Position numbers and translations under genes: made by a program. 64,000 nt of DNA, taken from NCBI GenBank assembly GCA_947561585.1, contig CANNZV010001179.1, positions 1 through 64,000 of the forward strand, in the 5' to 3' direction. Numbering within the stretch: position 1 is the stretch's first letter; each line of letters opens with the position of its first letter. Positions 43,301-52,689 of the stretch are shown piece by piece. The notes below the pieces were generated by a model that had not been told where the DNA came from, ran no database searches, and saw nothing but the letters and a program-made list of their open reading frames with translations. Source of the DNA: Caprella mutica (lineage: Eukaryota; Arthropoda; Malacostraca; Amphipoda; Caprellidae).

Positions 43301-46283
43301 TTCTAGATATTAAGAATATTCGTATAACTATTCCTTATATAAAATATTGACAATTCGGAGAAATGTGTTTGCGTACAAGAGGAAGGCACAAGTTTAAATT
43401 TGTAGAAAAAAATCGATATTGTCTTCAGATTGTCCTGTCTTCTTGCGACCTGAATGATCCTAGCTTGTTAATATTCAAACTTGTGTCTAGATTTTTGTAC
43501 TTAAACATTATTTTCCAGATTGTTTATATTTTATAAAAGGAATAGTTATATGAATATTCTTAAAGCCTAGAAATAATTCTGTTTTTATTAATGGGGATTT
43601 TGCCTAATAAAAATATTTGTAAATGTTTGAACTCACTTCATTGTCGGTTTTCTGACCATTTGAACCACCCATCAATTAAGTCTTTGTTAAATTTACAAAT
43701 AATAATTAAAAAATTATGAAAATTTACCTGTGGATGGAGAACAGTTTAACAAACAAAATACTAAACTAATGTGTACCAAATTTCAAGTGAAAATATTGAA
43801 CTAATAAGGAGTAATAAATACATAGGTATATAAGACATTGGCAATTGAGAGAGCAGAGCTGTGTGTTTTCTCCATGAAAACGTGGACGAAAGTGTGATGA
43901 GTGGTTAGCTAGCTGCATTTCAATATTGCCACACATCACTACAGTACAATTAATTTCTTAATTTACGTCATTTACGCTGATTTACGCATATACAGTGTGG
44001 GCCACGAAAACGTTTCCACTTTTTCAAATACTTGTGAATCGTTAGCCAATGAACGAAAAAACTGTTTCTTGGTCTCTTTTTCTTCGCCTCTTATTGTCCT
44101 ATTAACAGGTACAAACAATTTTGATCTGATGGATGTTGTTTAAGAACAGGTGAGCAAAGAGTGAGGGTGATTATTTTTGTCATTGCGCGAAGGTTATTCT
44201 TAGAGCTAACTCTTTGATTTTACTTACTAGAAGGCAGTGAATAAAAGGGAAAAAAATATAATGTTAGACATCATAATACAGGGTGCTTACACTTCTTCCT
44301 TGGAAACTATTTGGAAATAGAACAACTTCAGTTACATTTTGATCTTATCGAAGTTTTCACTCTGAATATTCGTTTTTCGCTTGTTCATTGCATGGTTAAT
44401 TCCCATTTCACACTTGCATTTTTAACACCGCGAAAAAAGCTCTTCTTAAAATGTGTTTACACTTGCGTTTTTTTTTTATCGCTGATGAAGAAATCACATT
44501 GTATTTTTACTTCAGCGATAAAAAAACGCATGTGTGAACACATTATAAGAAATTTTTTTTCCGCGCTGTTAAAGATGCAAGTGCGAAGTGGGCTTTAACC
44601 ATGCATTGAACAAGCGAAGAACGAATATTCAGAGTGAAAACTTCGATAAGATCAAAATGTAACTGAAGTTGTTCTATTTCAAAATAGTTTCTAAGGAAGA
44701 AGTGTAAACGCCATGTATTAAAATGTGTACCATTATGAATGTTTCCTTTTACTCACTGCCTTCTAGTAAGTAAAATTACAGAGTTAGCTCTAAGAATAAC
44801 CTTCGCGCAATGACAAAAATAATCACCCTTACTCTTTGCTTACCTGTTCTTAAACTATGTTCATCTGCTCAAAATTGTTTTTACCTGTTAATAGTATAAT
44901 AAGAGGCGAAGAAAAAGAGACCAAGATACAGTTTTTTCGTCCATTGGCTTAAGATTTACAAGTATTTGAATAAGTGGAAACATTTTTGTGGCCCATACTG
45001 TACGTAAATATTTTTAAACTTTGAGATAAAAAAATATATTTGGCATTAATGTATGAACAAAGTAAAAAAGGGCTGGTAAAGTTAAAGGAATGACATGAAA
45101 TATATAAAGTAATTTAAAAAGTATGTGCCTAAAAACACACGTCAAACTCATTAGGGTTAGTATATAGTCCGATTTACATCGTTTTACATGACACATATCT
45201 TCAAATAACAAATAAATTTATAAAAAGTATAATTTTTATTCTCCAATCACTTAGGTATTTATGCATATACTTTATAAAAAACTATTCTTAAGTTTTGAAT
45301 ATCCATAGTAAAAGGTAAATTGTAATTGAACTTGGCAGCACTACACCATTTTAGCCTCAAATTAAAAAAAAGTCAAGTTCAAATTAAAATTAATCAACTT
45401 CAAATTAAAGGAAGTGAATTTCGAATTAAAATTAGTGAACTTCAAATTAAAATAAGTCAAGTTCAAATTAAAAAATGTCAACTATAGGTTAAAACAGTTC
45501 TATTTCAAATTAAAATATCGTATTTTTCTTCTGATAAATTCTCAATTCTGAAATAAATAAATTTAATTCTCAAATAGGAAATTTTCTACATGTATTGAAT
45601 AATGGCCAAAGCAGTTTTATTTCATCATATATTTATTTACTCGTCCAATTCATAATAAGTTCATGTATAATGGATACAGTACAACATTCAAATTATTCCA
45701 AAGATTTACCAGATGTTTGAATGACTTTCACTTGAGTTCATCTTTCATAATTTATGATATTTTATAAAATAAGAATGAAAATTTTAATATGTATACTTGA
45801 GTTATTTTTATTTGAAATTGATTTATTTTAATTTGAACTACACTTTATTCAATTTGAAGTTGACCTTTTTTAATATGAACTTGACCAATTTTAATTTGAA
45901 GTTCACTAATTTTTATTCGAAATTCACTTTCTTTAAGTTGAAGTTGACTTATTTTAATTCGAAATTCACTTCCTTTAATTTGAAGTTGACTAATTTTAAT
46001 TTGAGGCTAAAATGGTGTAATTAAGATTTCAATAAATATTTATTTCAAAGAATAATGAAGACTCACTTTACTATCTGCAGTGAAATTTTTCACCTGAAGA
46101 TCACCGCAGTACTCAAACATGCGACTGTAGCGTACAGTGAAAATGGTAGATTTCACTAACCCAGTCCACATTAACGCAAGGAATAGTAGTTTCACCTGAA
46201 ATTCAACCATGAGTTATATTTAATTAGAACATTTATATTCTGATGATACTATATATTAATTCAATTTCAGCAGTCCTCACCAT
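34112..46283 (-). CDS. Secreted C-type lectin-like protein, six exons
   Basis: Exons (5' to 3', minus strand): 46283-46281, 46195-46067, 41990-41903, 41612-41479, 39773-39653, 34320-34112. Joined, they give 227 codons without a stop. Introns of 85, 4076, 290, 1705 and 5332 bp all start GT(A/G)AG and end CAG; phases are 0,0,1,0,1 and all match. Residues 1-16 are a signal peptide (MVKLLFLALMWTGLVK). Residues 31-68 have six cysteines (CSGGCLNNDCDAFCY), like a PAN/Apple module. Residues 91-202 form a CTLD: Cys107-Cys202 and Cys181-Cys194 pairs, YFGLKR, VWKFDG, NYCSGAFNVLCQ. The Ca/sugar triad is QPH (172-174) instead of EPN/QPD, and the WND site reads YTN, so classical sugar binding is doubtful. 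Role unknown; secreted CTLDs often act in immunity, saliva or cuticle. The exon chain is my inference without transcript data. Confidence 0.8.
34350..35190. mobile_element. TTAA-flanked palindromic MITE in intron 5
   Basis: TTAA (34346-34349) then GGGGACCGTTC; GAACGGTCCCC then TTAA (35191-35194). The outer 300 bp match the MITE at 24606-25013. The interior is itself palindromic (TGGAATTTTGATTTTCGAAT near 34608 versus its complement near 34695). It is non-coding. TTAA duplication suggests piggyBac-type mobilisation. It sits 29 bp from the last exon of the lectin-like gene. Confidence 0.75.
35495..37064. mobile_element. Tc1-like foldback element with about 530-bp inverted arms
   Basis: The left arm (35495-36020) and right arm (36530-37064) are reverse complements, both starting with CTGCGTC(A/C)ATCGCTTTATT. 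The unique centre (36020-36530) and left arm together read as a Tc1-like transposase, so the inverted arms include the transposase 5' coding region. It lies in intron 5 of the lectin-like gene. Confidence 0.75.
35716..36560 (+). pseudogene. Tc1-like DDE transposase, decayed
   Basis: Starts KRPKNGRLTSTERVEIV (arm). The centre gives TDEERATLDCLDGWAKVWIL (first catalytic Asp region), then frame-shifted segments matching conserved Tc1 blocks: VMFW-like with IIGETLI near 36240, RVPEGV near 36290, and a DLNPIEH-like third acidic motif near 36500-36530. The frame breaks several times. Reading of the later blocks is inferred across frameshifts. Confidence 0.6.
37065..37680. other. Intron 5 spacer, nothing recognised
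   Basis: AT-rich intronic sequence between two transposable elements. Confidence 0.5.
37681..39291. mobile_element. Foldback-like element with minisatellite ends in intron 5
   Basis: The left tip ACTAGGACATTGGGGCACTT pairs with the right tip AATGCTCCAATGTCCGAGCC. Each tip leads inward to an irregular array of GAGCATTTGGGGCACTTATC-type words (37690-37880; on the right 39195-39275 in inverse). The 1.3-kb core is AT-rich and non-coding. Boundaries are approximate and the arms are short compared with the element at 28598. Confidence 0.5.
39653..39773 (-). CDS. Lectin-like gene exon 5 (CTLD middle)
   Basis: 121 bp, residues 119-158 plus one base. Acceptor TATGTGACAG, donor AAAG|GTGAGA. YYYFGLKRPAD and IVWKFDG correspond to the conserved WIGL and W..DG strands of the fold, with W replaced by Y/F in the first. 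Confidence 0.87.
40200..40960 (-). pseudogene. Tc1/mariner transposase relic in intron 4
   Basis: Minus-strand fragments in several frames: LAAKAGISKTLIYRVLKEVL (helix-turn-helix), LTDEKKFDYQQVVNCQNHRV (first catalytic Asp), and SLKTKVQVEWE followed by IPQN near 40235 (C-terminal block). Multiple stops and frameshifts. The layout parallels the mariner at 53415 but is far more decayed. Confidence 0.65.
41016..41195. repeat. 180-bp repeat, copy 1 (partner 43023-43202)
   Basis: Starts TTCCAAGGGATTATTGATTT and is nearly identical to 43023-43202, same orientation, about 2 kb apart in introns 4 and 2. Flanks differ. It may be the 5' part of the adjacent mariner relic or a separate short element. 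Confidence 0.85.
41479..41612 (-). CDS. Lectin-like gene exon 4 (CTLD start)
   Basis: 134 bp, residues 74-118. Acceptor CTCCCAATCAG, donor TAT|GTGAGT. NMNYADSVAYCENINGYVAA matches the first helix and first conserved cysteine of C-type lectin domains (usual pattern: W.A...C...G..L..P). Confidence 0.87.
41903..41990 (-). CDS. Lectin-like gene exon 3 (cysteine-rich PAN/Apple-like)
   Basis: 88 bp, residues 45-73 plus one base. Acceptor CTTTGCTCAG, donor CTCG|GTAAGT. Five cysteines in LLCSGGCLNNDCDAFCYSTE and FKNCFLYKL. The spacing resembles Apple/PAN modules that often accompany invertebrate CTLDs. Confidence 0.85.
42063..42660. mobile_element. Palindromic mariner-type MITE in intron 2
   Basis: Arms of about 290 bp form a near-complete palindrome; the core pair is ACTGCCGCCCATTTGTTGCG (42329) and its complement (42395). 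The left end is TA|CAGGGTGTCCGATAC, a mariner-style tip. The matching right tip is missing beyond GTTTGGC, so the right end is truncated. Non-coding. Confidence 0.75.
42725..42749. repeat. Poly(A) tract
   Basis: An uninterrupted run of about 25 or more A. It could be a retroposon tail or a simple repeat; no retroposon body was recognised upstream. Confidence 0.8.
43023..43202. repeat. 180-bp repeat, copy 2
   Basis: Nearly identical to 41016-41195; ends CCTTAACA in both. Confidence 0.85.
43203..43671. mobile_element. 470-bp palindromic MITE in intron 2
   Basis: TGGGTGATGCAAATGGTCAA at the left pairs with TGACCATTTGAACCACCCA at the right, and the arms remain complementary for about 150 bp inward. 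Non-coding. No clear target duplication. Confidence 0.75.
43993..45000. mobile_element. 1-kb near-perfect palindrome, TA-flanked, intron 2
   Basis: Starts TA|CAGTGTGGGCCACGAAAA and ends TGGCCCATACTG|TA. The arms (about 490 bp each) are complementary almost to the centre at about 44495, with scattered mismatches and small indels. The TA duplication and CAGT tips fit Tc1/mariner. The open frame at 44311-44598 lies across the palindrome and is not a gene. Confidence 0.85.
45344..46017. mobile_element. Foldback element with minisatellite arms, TA-flanked, intron 2
   Basis: Ends are TA|CACCATTTTAGCCTCAAATT and AATTTGAGGCTAAAATGGTG|TA, a perfect inverted tip. Each arm continues as a degenerate array of AAGTTCAAATTAAAAT-type units about 17-18 bp long (left 45360-45500; right 45800-46000 in inverse). 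The 300-bp core is AT-rich. The frame 45797-46024 is produced by the array. It lies 50 bp from exon 2. Confidence 0.75.
46067..46195 (-). CDS. Lectin-like gene exon 2 (signal peptide and Cys31)
   Basis: 129 bp, 43 codons (residues 2-44). Acceptor TTGAATTTCAG, donor AAA|GTGAGT. Encodes the hydrophobic leader and the stretch TIFTVRYSRMFEYCGDL. Confidence 0.82.
46281..46283 (-). CDS. Lectin-like gene exon 1 (start codon only)
   Basis: ATG followed directly by GTGAGG (46280-46275). Splicing here gives MVKLLFLALMWTG, an ideal signal peptide. The alternative is an unspliced start at the ATG at about 46209, which would read MVEFQVKLLFLAL in frame through the acceptor; both reach the same exon 2. 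Confidence 0.6.
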
Positions 46284-46740
46284 GTTTCTATTCTATTGTA
46301 TGTCTTATATCAGCCAAAGCCTGTTCGTTACTAAGCGATCAACTTTAACCAAACATGCGAAACAAATATAAACGCAACCGAACTTATAGAATACTAAAGT
46401 GGGCTTAAGAAGTTTGAAGTTTTTATCGGGGATTTCTGTGTTTCTGAAACAAGAATAAATCAAAATAAAGAATCTTAAATAAATTAGATTGGATTTAAGT
46501 ATATATTTTTAATTCAAAATCAAGTTACTATCATATAGATTAAATTAATATTATTTTTAATCAATCAAATCCAGGAACAAAATAAACAAATTAAATTTCA
46601 AAATATTTTATTTAGTTTGTTAAGACGAGAATTATTGTGCAGATATTTTTAAAATATTCTCTGTAGGAATATGTTTGTCAGAAGTCTGTTAATGATTCCA
46701 AAATGTAAAAAATCGAAAAATAATTGAAAAACCGTGATTT
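46284..46740. other. Upstream flank of the lectin-like gene
   Basis: Holds the probable 5' UTR and promoter of the minus-strand gene. A TATATTTG word at about 46359-46366 (minus strand) is a possible TATA element, roughly 80 bp before the start codon; it cannot be proven from sequence. Confidence 0.35.
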
Positions 46741-46746
46741 TTCGAC

Positions 46747-46764
46747 TGGCAGGATTTCCTGCCA
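46747..46764. promoter_or_regulatory. 18-bp palindrome, left of transposase
   Basis: TGGCAGGATTTCCTGCCA, one mismatch from a perfect palindrome; the same core as the copies at 48942 and 50244. Possibly a transposase-binding or terminal site. Confidence 0.5.
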
Positions 46765-47143
46765 CTCGTCTACAAAAATATGGATTAATATTTGGAAATG
46801 TATATCATTATATAAGACTTGTTATTGATTCATGGTGTGAATAAAACACAAAATACTAAATAGATATTCCATTATTAATTAATTTTATTATAATTGAATT
46901 TAAACAAAACGACTATAGAAACATAATTAATTCCAAATAATATATAAAATAAAATATAACTAGAAACTCTCTTTGGCAAAATGACTTTCCTTTATCACAT
47001 ATATTATTGTTATGAAGAAGATAACTAAGAGGTACAATTTATTTCATATGAACAATTTTCAGAAAATATATACCAGAAGAATTACGAACAAAATTATTAT
47101 CATCATATAAATGACTTTTTCCAGTGAATGAGTAAAATTTGTA

Positions 47144-48862
47144 TTATTGTGTATGATAAGGTTCCATACATTCAGGATGTAAAGGTACATCACACATTTT
47201 ACACATGAATACTGTTCTGGTACTACATTGACGGCATCGTGAATTAGATTTGTTCCCTTTTACCGTCCAATGTTGAGCTCCATTGTAGCGAACAGTCAAT
47301 GTGGCAGGTCCTTTCGGCTGTGCTCTTGGTACAGGTTTTCTCTTCTGGGTTCCATATTTAGTCATAACTCCAATTGCAACGTGTCGTATAAATTCAAGGA
47401 GAGGTATATCTTCTTTAGAAGTGTACAGCCTCCATGCACAAACAGTTTGTGCATTCACACTCCATGCAAAAATAGGCCACCACCATTTTTTTGACCTGAC
47501 TGTTACCCTGTACGAAGAAACGGTTTGATCGAAGAGGTCAACACCTCCCATGAAATTATTATCAATCTTGATAGAATTCGGCATCACAGTGATTTGCTTA
47601 TGTCCAACCTTGTCCGACCTAGAGGCTTTTTGAAGTGGATCGCTCCTGTGCTTGTTTGAAGCTACCATGACAGGATTGTTGTCTTTCCATTTGATAACTG
47701 ATATATTGTCTGTGAAAACTTCCTCCATGTAGCCACGTGGCTTCTTCATCATGTTAGCCTTAGACATCAGTGGAGCCTTCTGGGCTCTGTCTTCCCTCAA
47801 AGTCCCTGTTCCACCTATCTTCACCTTAGATAACTCTTTCAGAAGAGGGAAATTTGTGAAAAGGTTATCAAAAACAACATGTTGCCCCGGCTGTAAGTTC
47901 AATTGATTGACCATCTCCATTACTATATTGGGACCATGACCCAGACCTCTGTCAGTAATTCTCGTATGAGTACCACAATACGGTTCGACATGTAACAGAG
48001 AGCCATCAGATGAACATACCGCCCATAACTTGAAACCAAACCGTATGGGTTTCCCCCTGATGTATTGTTTATCCCCGTGCCTTCCATAATAAGGGATCAT
48101 AATCTCATCAATACTACAATATTCAGGTACTTCTTTTTGCTTACATACAATATTCATATGTTCAAACAGTGGGCGAACCTTATAGAATCTATCATCATTC
48201 ATGGCCATATTTCTGCAAAATGTAAAATGCGCATGATTTGCTCAAATGTATCTCTCCTCATTGACTGAGATATCAGAGAATTCATGCAATCATCGGATAT
48301 TTCCCAGTACATACGCCTGTATGGAAGTTTGTTATACCCAGAGAGCAGCAAGATTGCAAGGAAAGAAAGAGAGTTTTTGAACAGCATATATCTTACTTTG
48401 ATAGCAAATGCTCGCAATCCATTCATCTGTCCAAAATTTGTCCAAAGATTGGATAGGATCTGTGATCAGTGGATGATCATAATTACCCTTTTCATAATCA
48501 GGTATTTCATACGAGGACTTATTTTCAAATTTCTTGGTCCATACAGGTAGTTCTTTCTTTTTTGAAGATGATTTCCTCTTTCTCTTCGTAGATGTTTCAG
48601 TTACGGGTGCCTCACTTATCTCAATGTCTATGTCATTATTTTGTTTGAGTACATTAGTAAGTAAAATTCGCTTTGGTAAATGATCTTGGTTCCCTGTTAC
48701 CTCATCATCTGACTTATCAGAGTCGCAGTCAGTCATTGCATTTGGGTCTTCTGCGGGAGAAACAATTGCCGCAATATCACATTTTCTTGTCTCTGTCTCT
48801 TCTTCATCATCACTTTTTAGCAAAAGATGGAGCATTTGATCTTCAGTGAGCCTGGAAAACAT
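47144..48862 (-). pseudogene. PiggyBac transposase with two frameshifts
   Basis: DDE-type transposase that normally excises and inserts at TTAA. Three frames together span almost the full family length: 48862-48332 (acidic N-terminus, MFSRLTEDQMLHLLLKSDDE), 48426-48199 (FAIKVRYMLFKNSLSFLAIL and onward), 48208-47144 (catalytic core to C-terminus). The three catalytic Asp contexts are visible: SIDEIMIPYYGR, VVFDNLFTNFP and GGVDLFDQ. The C-terminus is cysteine-rich (CRQCSTRTVFMCKMCDVPLH), as in the family. Breaks near 48420 and 48205 should abolish function, although most of the core is intact, suggesting recent decay. Confidence 0.92.
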
Positions 48863-48941
48863 TCACTTATCGTATAATTTTACACACCATGATGTAAATA
48901 GCATTTTTTGATAAATACGCTCATTTCATGTGTTTCACGAC

Positions 48942-48965
48942 GTGTGGCAGGATATCCTGCCACAC
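48942..48965. promoter_or_regulatory. 24-bp perfect palindrome upstream of piggyBac transposase
   Basis: GTGTGGCAGGAT followed by its exact complement; it lies 80 bp upstream of the transposase start. Confidence 0.7.
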
Positions 48966-49071
48966 AATTTTATTTCTCTCATAATAAAAGTTAGGTATCA
49001 TATATTTAACAAATAGAATAGTTATAATTATCTTACACTATTAAATAGAAGATAGCACCAACAAAACCTAA

Positions 49072-50016
49072 AGCCCCGTTTACATTGACACTCACATTGG
49101 AAGCTCACATCCACGGGCAACGGGCAAGTGCACACTCAAAATGAGTCTTGACTGTTCACATTTGAAAAGCGTTTGGCGGGCAGACTGAGACAGTGTGAGA
49201 GTTCTTAGTTGGTATTCAGATTCGATGGCGAGAAGTGTTGATGCAATTTATAGCACTTAAACGATGGTATATAAATTTCATCTGTTTCATAAATTTTATC
49301 AGATTTTTTTCGATTCGTTGACTTTATTACACTCCCTGTGGTGCTGGTACCGTATAGTTTGAATTTCATTTTTTACTTCTTCTCCATCTCTACCTAATAT
49401 TAATAACTAGTGTACTATCTCTTTAATAATAACGGGATTTTAATGGAAATTGAATTTTTATTCAATGAATTTTCGGAAAAATTTGAGTTCTCGGAAAATC
49501 TTGAGTTTTCGGAAAATCTTTAGTACCTAAGCGAAAAATTTTGTGTTTTGGGAAAATTTTGGTGTTTTGGGAAAATTTCGAGTTTTCGAAAAATAAAATT
49601 CTTGAGCGCGATGGATTTATACATTTATAAAAACACAATGCTCTTTATTATTGGGAGGGATAATAATAAATGTTGTTTTAATTTCATTATTGTTCTTTCT
49701 CTTAAATTTCTACTTTGTATGTTTTACTTGATGATTTCCAAAGGCATTCGTGAGTTCTATATAATTCAATTAGCTGCTCAACAGCAGCTCTACTCGTGGT
49801 CAGCCACTATGCAGGAGCTTCGATGTTAACAACCTCCCCTGGTGCATCAATGGACTGACTGAGTAACAGTGAGTGTCACTCAGAGTGTCGAAAAGAATGG
49901 CCAGGGTGAATGTTGAAGTAAGCCTCAAGTTGCCCGCTGGTTTGCCCCTCCACTGCGCGTTTGCCCCTTGTTTCAACACTCAGAGTGTGCTAAAGAGCCT
50001 CAATGTAAACGGGACT
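49072..50016. mobile_element. 0.95-kb MITE with TAA duplication (PIF/Harbinger-like)
   Basis: TAA|AGCCCCGTTTACATTGA at the left; TCAATGTAAACGGGACT|TAA at the right. Tip and target duplication are like those of 20604-21855, with a different inner sequence, so the two are related families. No transposase. The frame 49548-49829 inside it has no recognisable motif. Confidence 0.8.
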
Positions 50017-50243
50017 TAAACATTAGTTCAAAATTATTTAGATACGAACCATTGTTTACGACTCATTGTAGTCTAAGTTAGAGTGCACCTTCCTCATCAA
50101 TGTTCAAACTGGTACTGAAGGCAGTGCCAAACGCTATACTCTTGAAACTTGTTAGGAAACTAACTGAACATGTTCAAAACATAACCAAACTTGTAAATAA
50201 CTTTAACTATTGGTAGAAATATTATTATTCATCATTTTATGAC

Positions 50244-50263
50244 GTGGCAGGATATCCTGCCAC
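50244..50263. promoter_or_regulatory. 20-bp perfect palindrome, right of piggyBac region
   Basis: GTGGCAGGATATCCTGCCAC, followed by TCGCC; the left copy at 46747 is also followed by CTCG. Confidence 0.6.
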
Positions 50264-50943
50264 TCGCCTTGAATGGGTTGTATCCATGAAATTTAAACTT
50301 ATTTTATAGAATATAAAATAAATTATAATAGGTAAATACATAATATGTCTCCATAATACGAATAAAAAGCATATATTGCTCAATAATTTGAATTTGTTCA
50401 TAATCATAGATAATCATCGCAAAAATAAGGGGTGGAAAAATCTTCTCTTCATACTTTTCAATTTGTTATCATTGGTTATTATATTATAATGTATATAATG
50501 TATTATATTATAATGTATAATGTCAAATACTATACGTATATTTGTGTTATGTATATTAATGGAAACTCTCAGCTCTGGGCATATGTTAAGTCATTTAATT
50601 CTTGGAACCTTAGTAGGTTAGTTTGTATGACTGTGCCCGGAGTTTCGAACGTGCGATATGCTCCTCCTAGATAATTATTTTACAGGTAGCAGTCTTCACA
50701 TCTCTAAAGTCTAGATAAGCCATGCAGTCATCAGATCCTATCTAGAGGTAACACACTGAAACATCAAACTCTGGAGATCAACTCTTAGTATGAACTCTTG
50801 TCCTCCTCAATCTGTAGAGTTGATAATACTAGGATGCTGTCTTCCGTACCATTTTGATGATATCTTCAGAGGATGAATAAATCCTGCATGATGTGCTAGG
50901 AAGCTAACGAAGGGACATCGACTGCGACACATGACTACCCTTG
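50264..50943. other. Spacer, nothing firmly recognised
   Basis: The plus frame 50432-50674 has no motif. Around 50600-50670 the minus strand has a weak B-box-like word (GTTCGAAACTCC), without an A box. Confidence 0.4.
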
Positions 50944-52046
50944 ACTCCTATTTTCATTAAGTGGTCGTAAGCGAACAGAATACCCACGACCAGAATGCTT
51001 ACGGACAGAATGCCTACGGACAGAATGCCTACGGACAGAATACCTACGGACAGAATGACTAACGAACAAAATGCCTACGGACAAAATGCCTAACGGACAA
51101 AATGCCTAACGGACAAAATGCCTAACGGACAAAATGCCTAACGGACAAAATGTTTAACGGACAAAATGCCTAACGGACAAAATGCCTAACGGACAAAATG
51201 TTTAACGGACAAAATGCCTAACGGACAAAATGCCTAACGGACAAAATGACTAACGGACAAAATGACTAACGGACAAAATGCCTACGGACAAAATGACTAA
51301 CGGTCAAAATGCCTAACGGACAAAATGTATAACGGACAAAATGCCTAACGGACAAAATGCCTAACGGATAAAATGCCTAACGGACAAAATGCCTAACGGA
51401 AAAAATGCCTAACGGACAAAATGCCTAACGGACATAATGCCTAACGGACAAAATGCCTAACGGACAAAATGCCTAACGGACAAAATGACTAACGGACAAA
51501 ATGCCTAACGGACAAAATGACTAACGGACAAAATGACTAACGGACAAAATGCCTACGGACAAAATGACTAACGGTCAAAATGCCTAACGGACAAAATGTA
51601 TAACGGACAAAATGCCTAATGGACAAAATGCCTAACGGACAAAATACCTAACGGACAAAATGCCTACGGACAAAATGACTAACGGTCAAAATGCCTAACG
51701 GACAAAATGTTTAACGGACAAAATGCCTAACGGACAAAATGCCTAACGGATAAAATGCCTAACGGACAAAATGCCTAACGGACAAAATGCCTAGCGGACA
51801 AAATGCCTAACGGATAAAATGCCTAATGGACAAAATGCCTAACGGACAAAATGCCTAACGGACAAAATGCCTAACGGACAAAATGCCTAACGGACAAAAT
51901 GCCTAACGGACAAAATGCCTAACGGACCAAATGGCTAACGGACAAAATGCCTAACGGACATAATGCCTAACGGACAAAATGCCTAACGGACAAAATGCAA
52001 CCGGACAAAATGCCTAACGGACAAAATGCCTAACGAACAAAATGCA
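50944..52046. repeat. 16-bp minisatellite, about 68 copies
   Basis: Units of CCTAACGGACAAAATG. The left edge has related 15-bp units (CCTACGGACAGAATG). Variant blocks (CCTACGGACAAAATGACTAA, then CGGTCAAAATG) recur at about 51280, 51555 and 51660, showing multi-unit duplication. Confidence 0.97.
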
Positions 52047-52689
52047 TTGTAAACTTTTTTCAAATATTGGAATAGTGAACAAATATTTATAATTTCTAAT
52101 ATGTGAGACTAAGTGGAACAGAGAGTTTTGTCTCAGAGAAAAGTTTATTAAATCACTATCACATTTCATTCTATTTTTATTTTAAAATATTGTTTATTTT
52201 ATTAGCTAGATAACTATATGTATATCAATTAATCCTCTTCAATAAATAGTGATGTTTCTTGTTGCTTTTGAAATACTAAATCACGTTGGGTAATTTCATT
52301 GTTTATATAAGTTAGTGCTGATATTCAATTAACTACCAATGCTTATAAACAAAACCCGCTGATATTTTATTATTTCATTATCTTGGTATTAAAAGTTCCG
52401 TTGGAAAAATATTACATTATTCTTTTTGAATTTTACATGAGACGAAGTAAATATTATTTAGTTAGGTTTTACATAAATAAAATAATAAAACATTATTTGA
52501 TGTTCAATGATAAGGTTAATTCCAATATAATGAATTCTGTTTTTTTTGATTTACTAATAAACATTTCATCCCTCAAATATTTTCTAGTTTACCCTTATAT
52601 CAAAATATTAAGTTTATTTAATTATTCTCTTTCCAACATTCTTTTACGTCATTATTCTACTATTTTTATATTCAAATATGCACATACTT
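52047..52689. other. AT-rich spacer
   Basis: Begins with AAATATTGGAATAGTGAA, which recurs at 59113 beside another 16-bp array. The plus-strand frame from 52383 is AT-rich low-complexity and runs into LINE sequence; not called. Confidence 0.45.

Larger units (their letters stand above)
42883..43840. mobile_element. Palindromic element interrupted by nested inserts
   Basis: The left tip is TATAAAGGGTGACCCACAAA. The left arm (GTTTGTTGAACCC, then GGTTAAATTTTCATAA near 42970-43010) pairs with the right arm near 43705-43765. Between the arms lie the 180-bp repeat (43023-43202) and a complete MITE (43203-43671). The outer right end is not clear. Confidence 0.5.
46747..50263 (-). mobile_element. PiggyBac-like element region with three palindromes
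   Basis: A decayed piggyBac transposase is bracketed by TGGCAGGATTTCCTGCCA at 46747-46764 and GTGGCAGGATATCCTGCCAC at 50244-50263, with a third copy at 48942-48965. TTAA-flanked tips typical of piggyBac were not located, so the limits are those of the palindromes. A TAA-flanked MITE (49072-50016) is inserted upstream of the transposase. Confidence 0.55.

Noticed and set aside
44311..44598. 95-codon frame
   Set aside because: Lies across the centre of a 1-kb palindromic transposon; no homologous domain.
46200..46211. ATG at about 46209 as sole start of the lectin-like gene
   Set aside because: It reads in frame through TTTCAG, but the spliced ATG at 46283 gives a better signal peptide and uses a clear donor/acceptor pair; kept as the alternative.
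47270..47528. Plus-strand frames over the piggyBac gene
   Set aside because: Antisense shadows of the transposase catalytic core.
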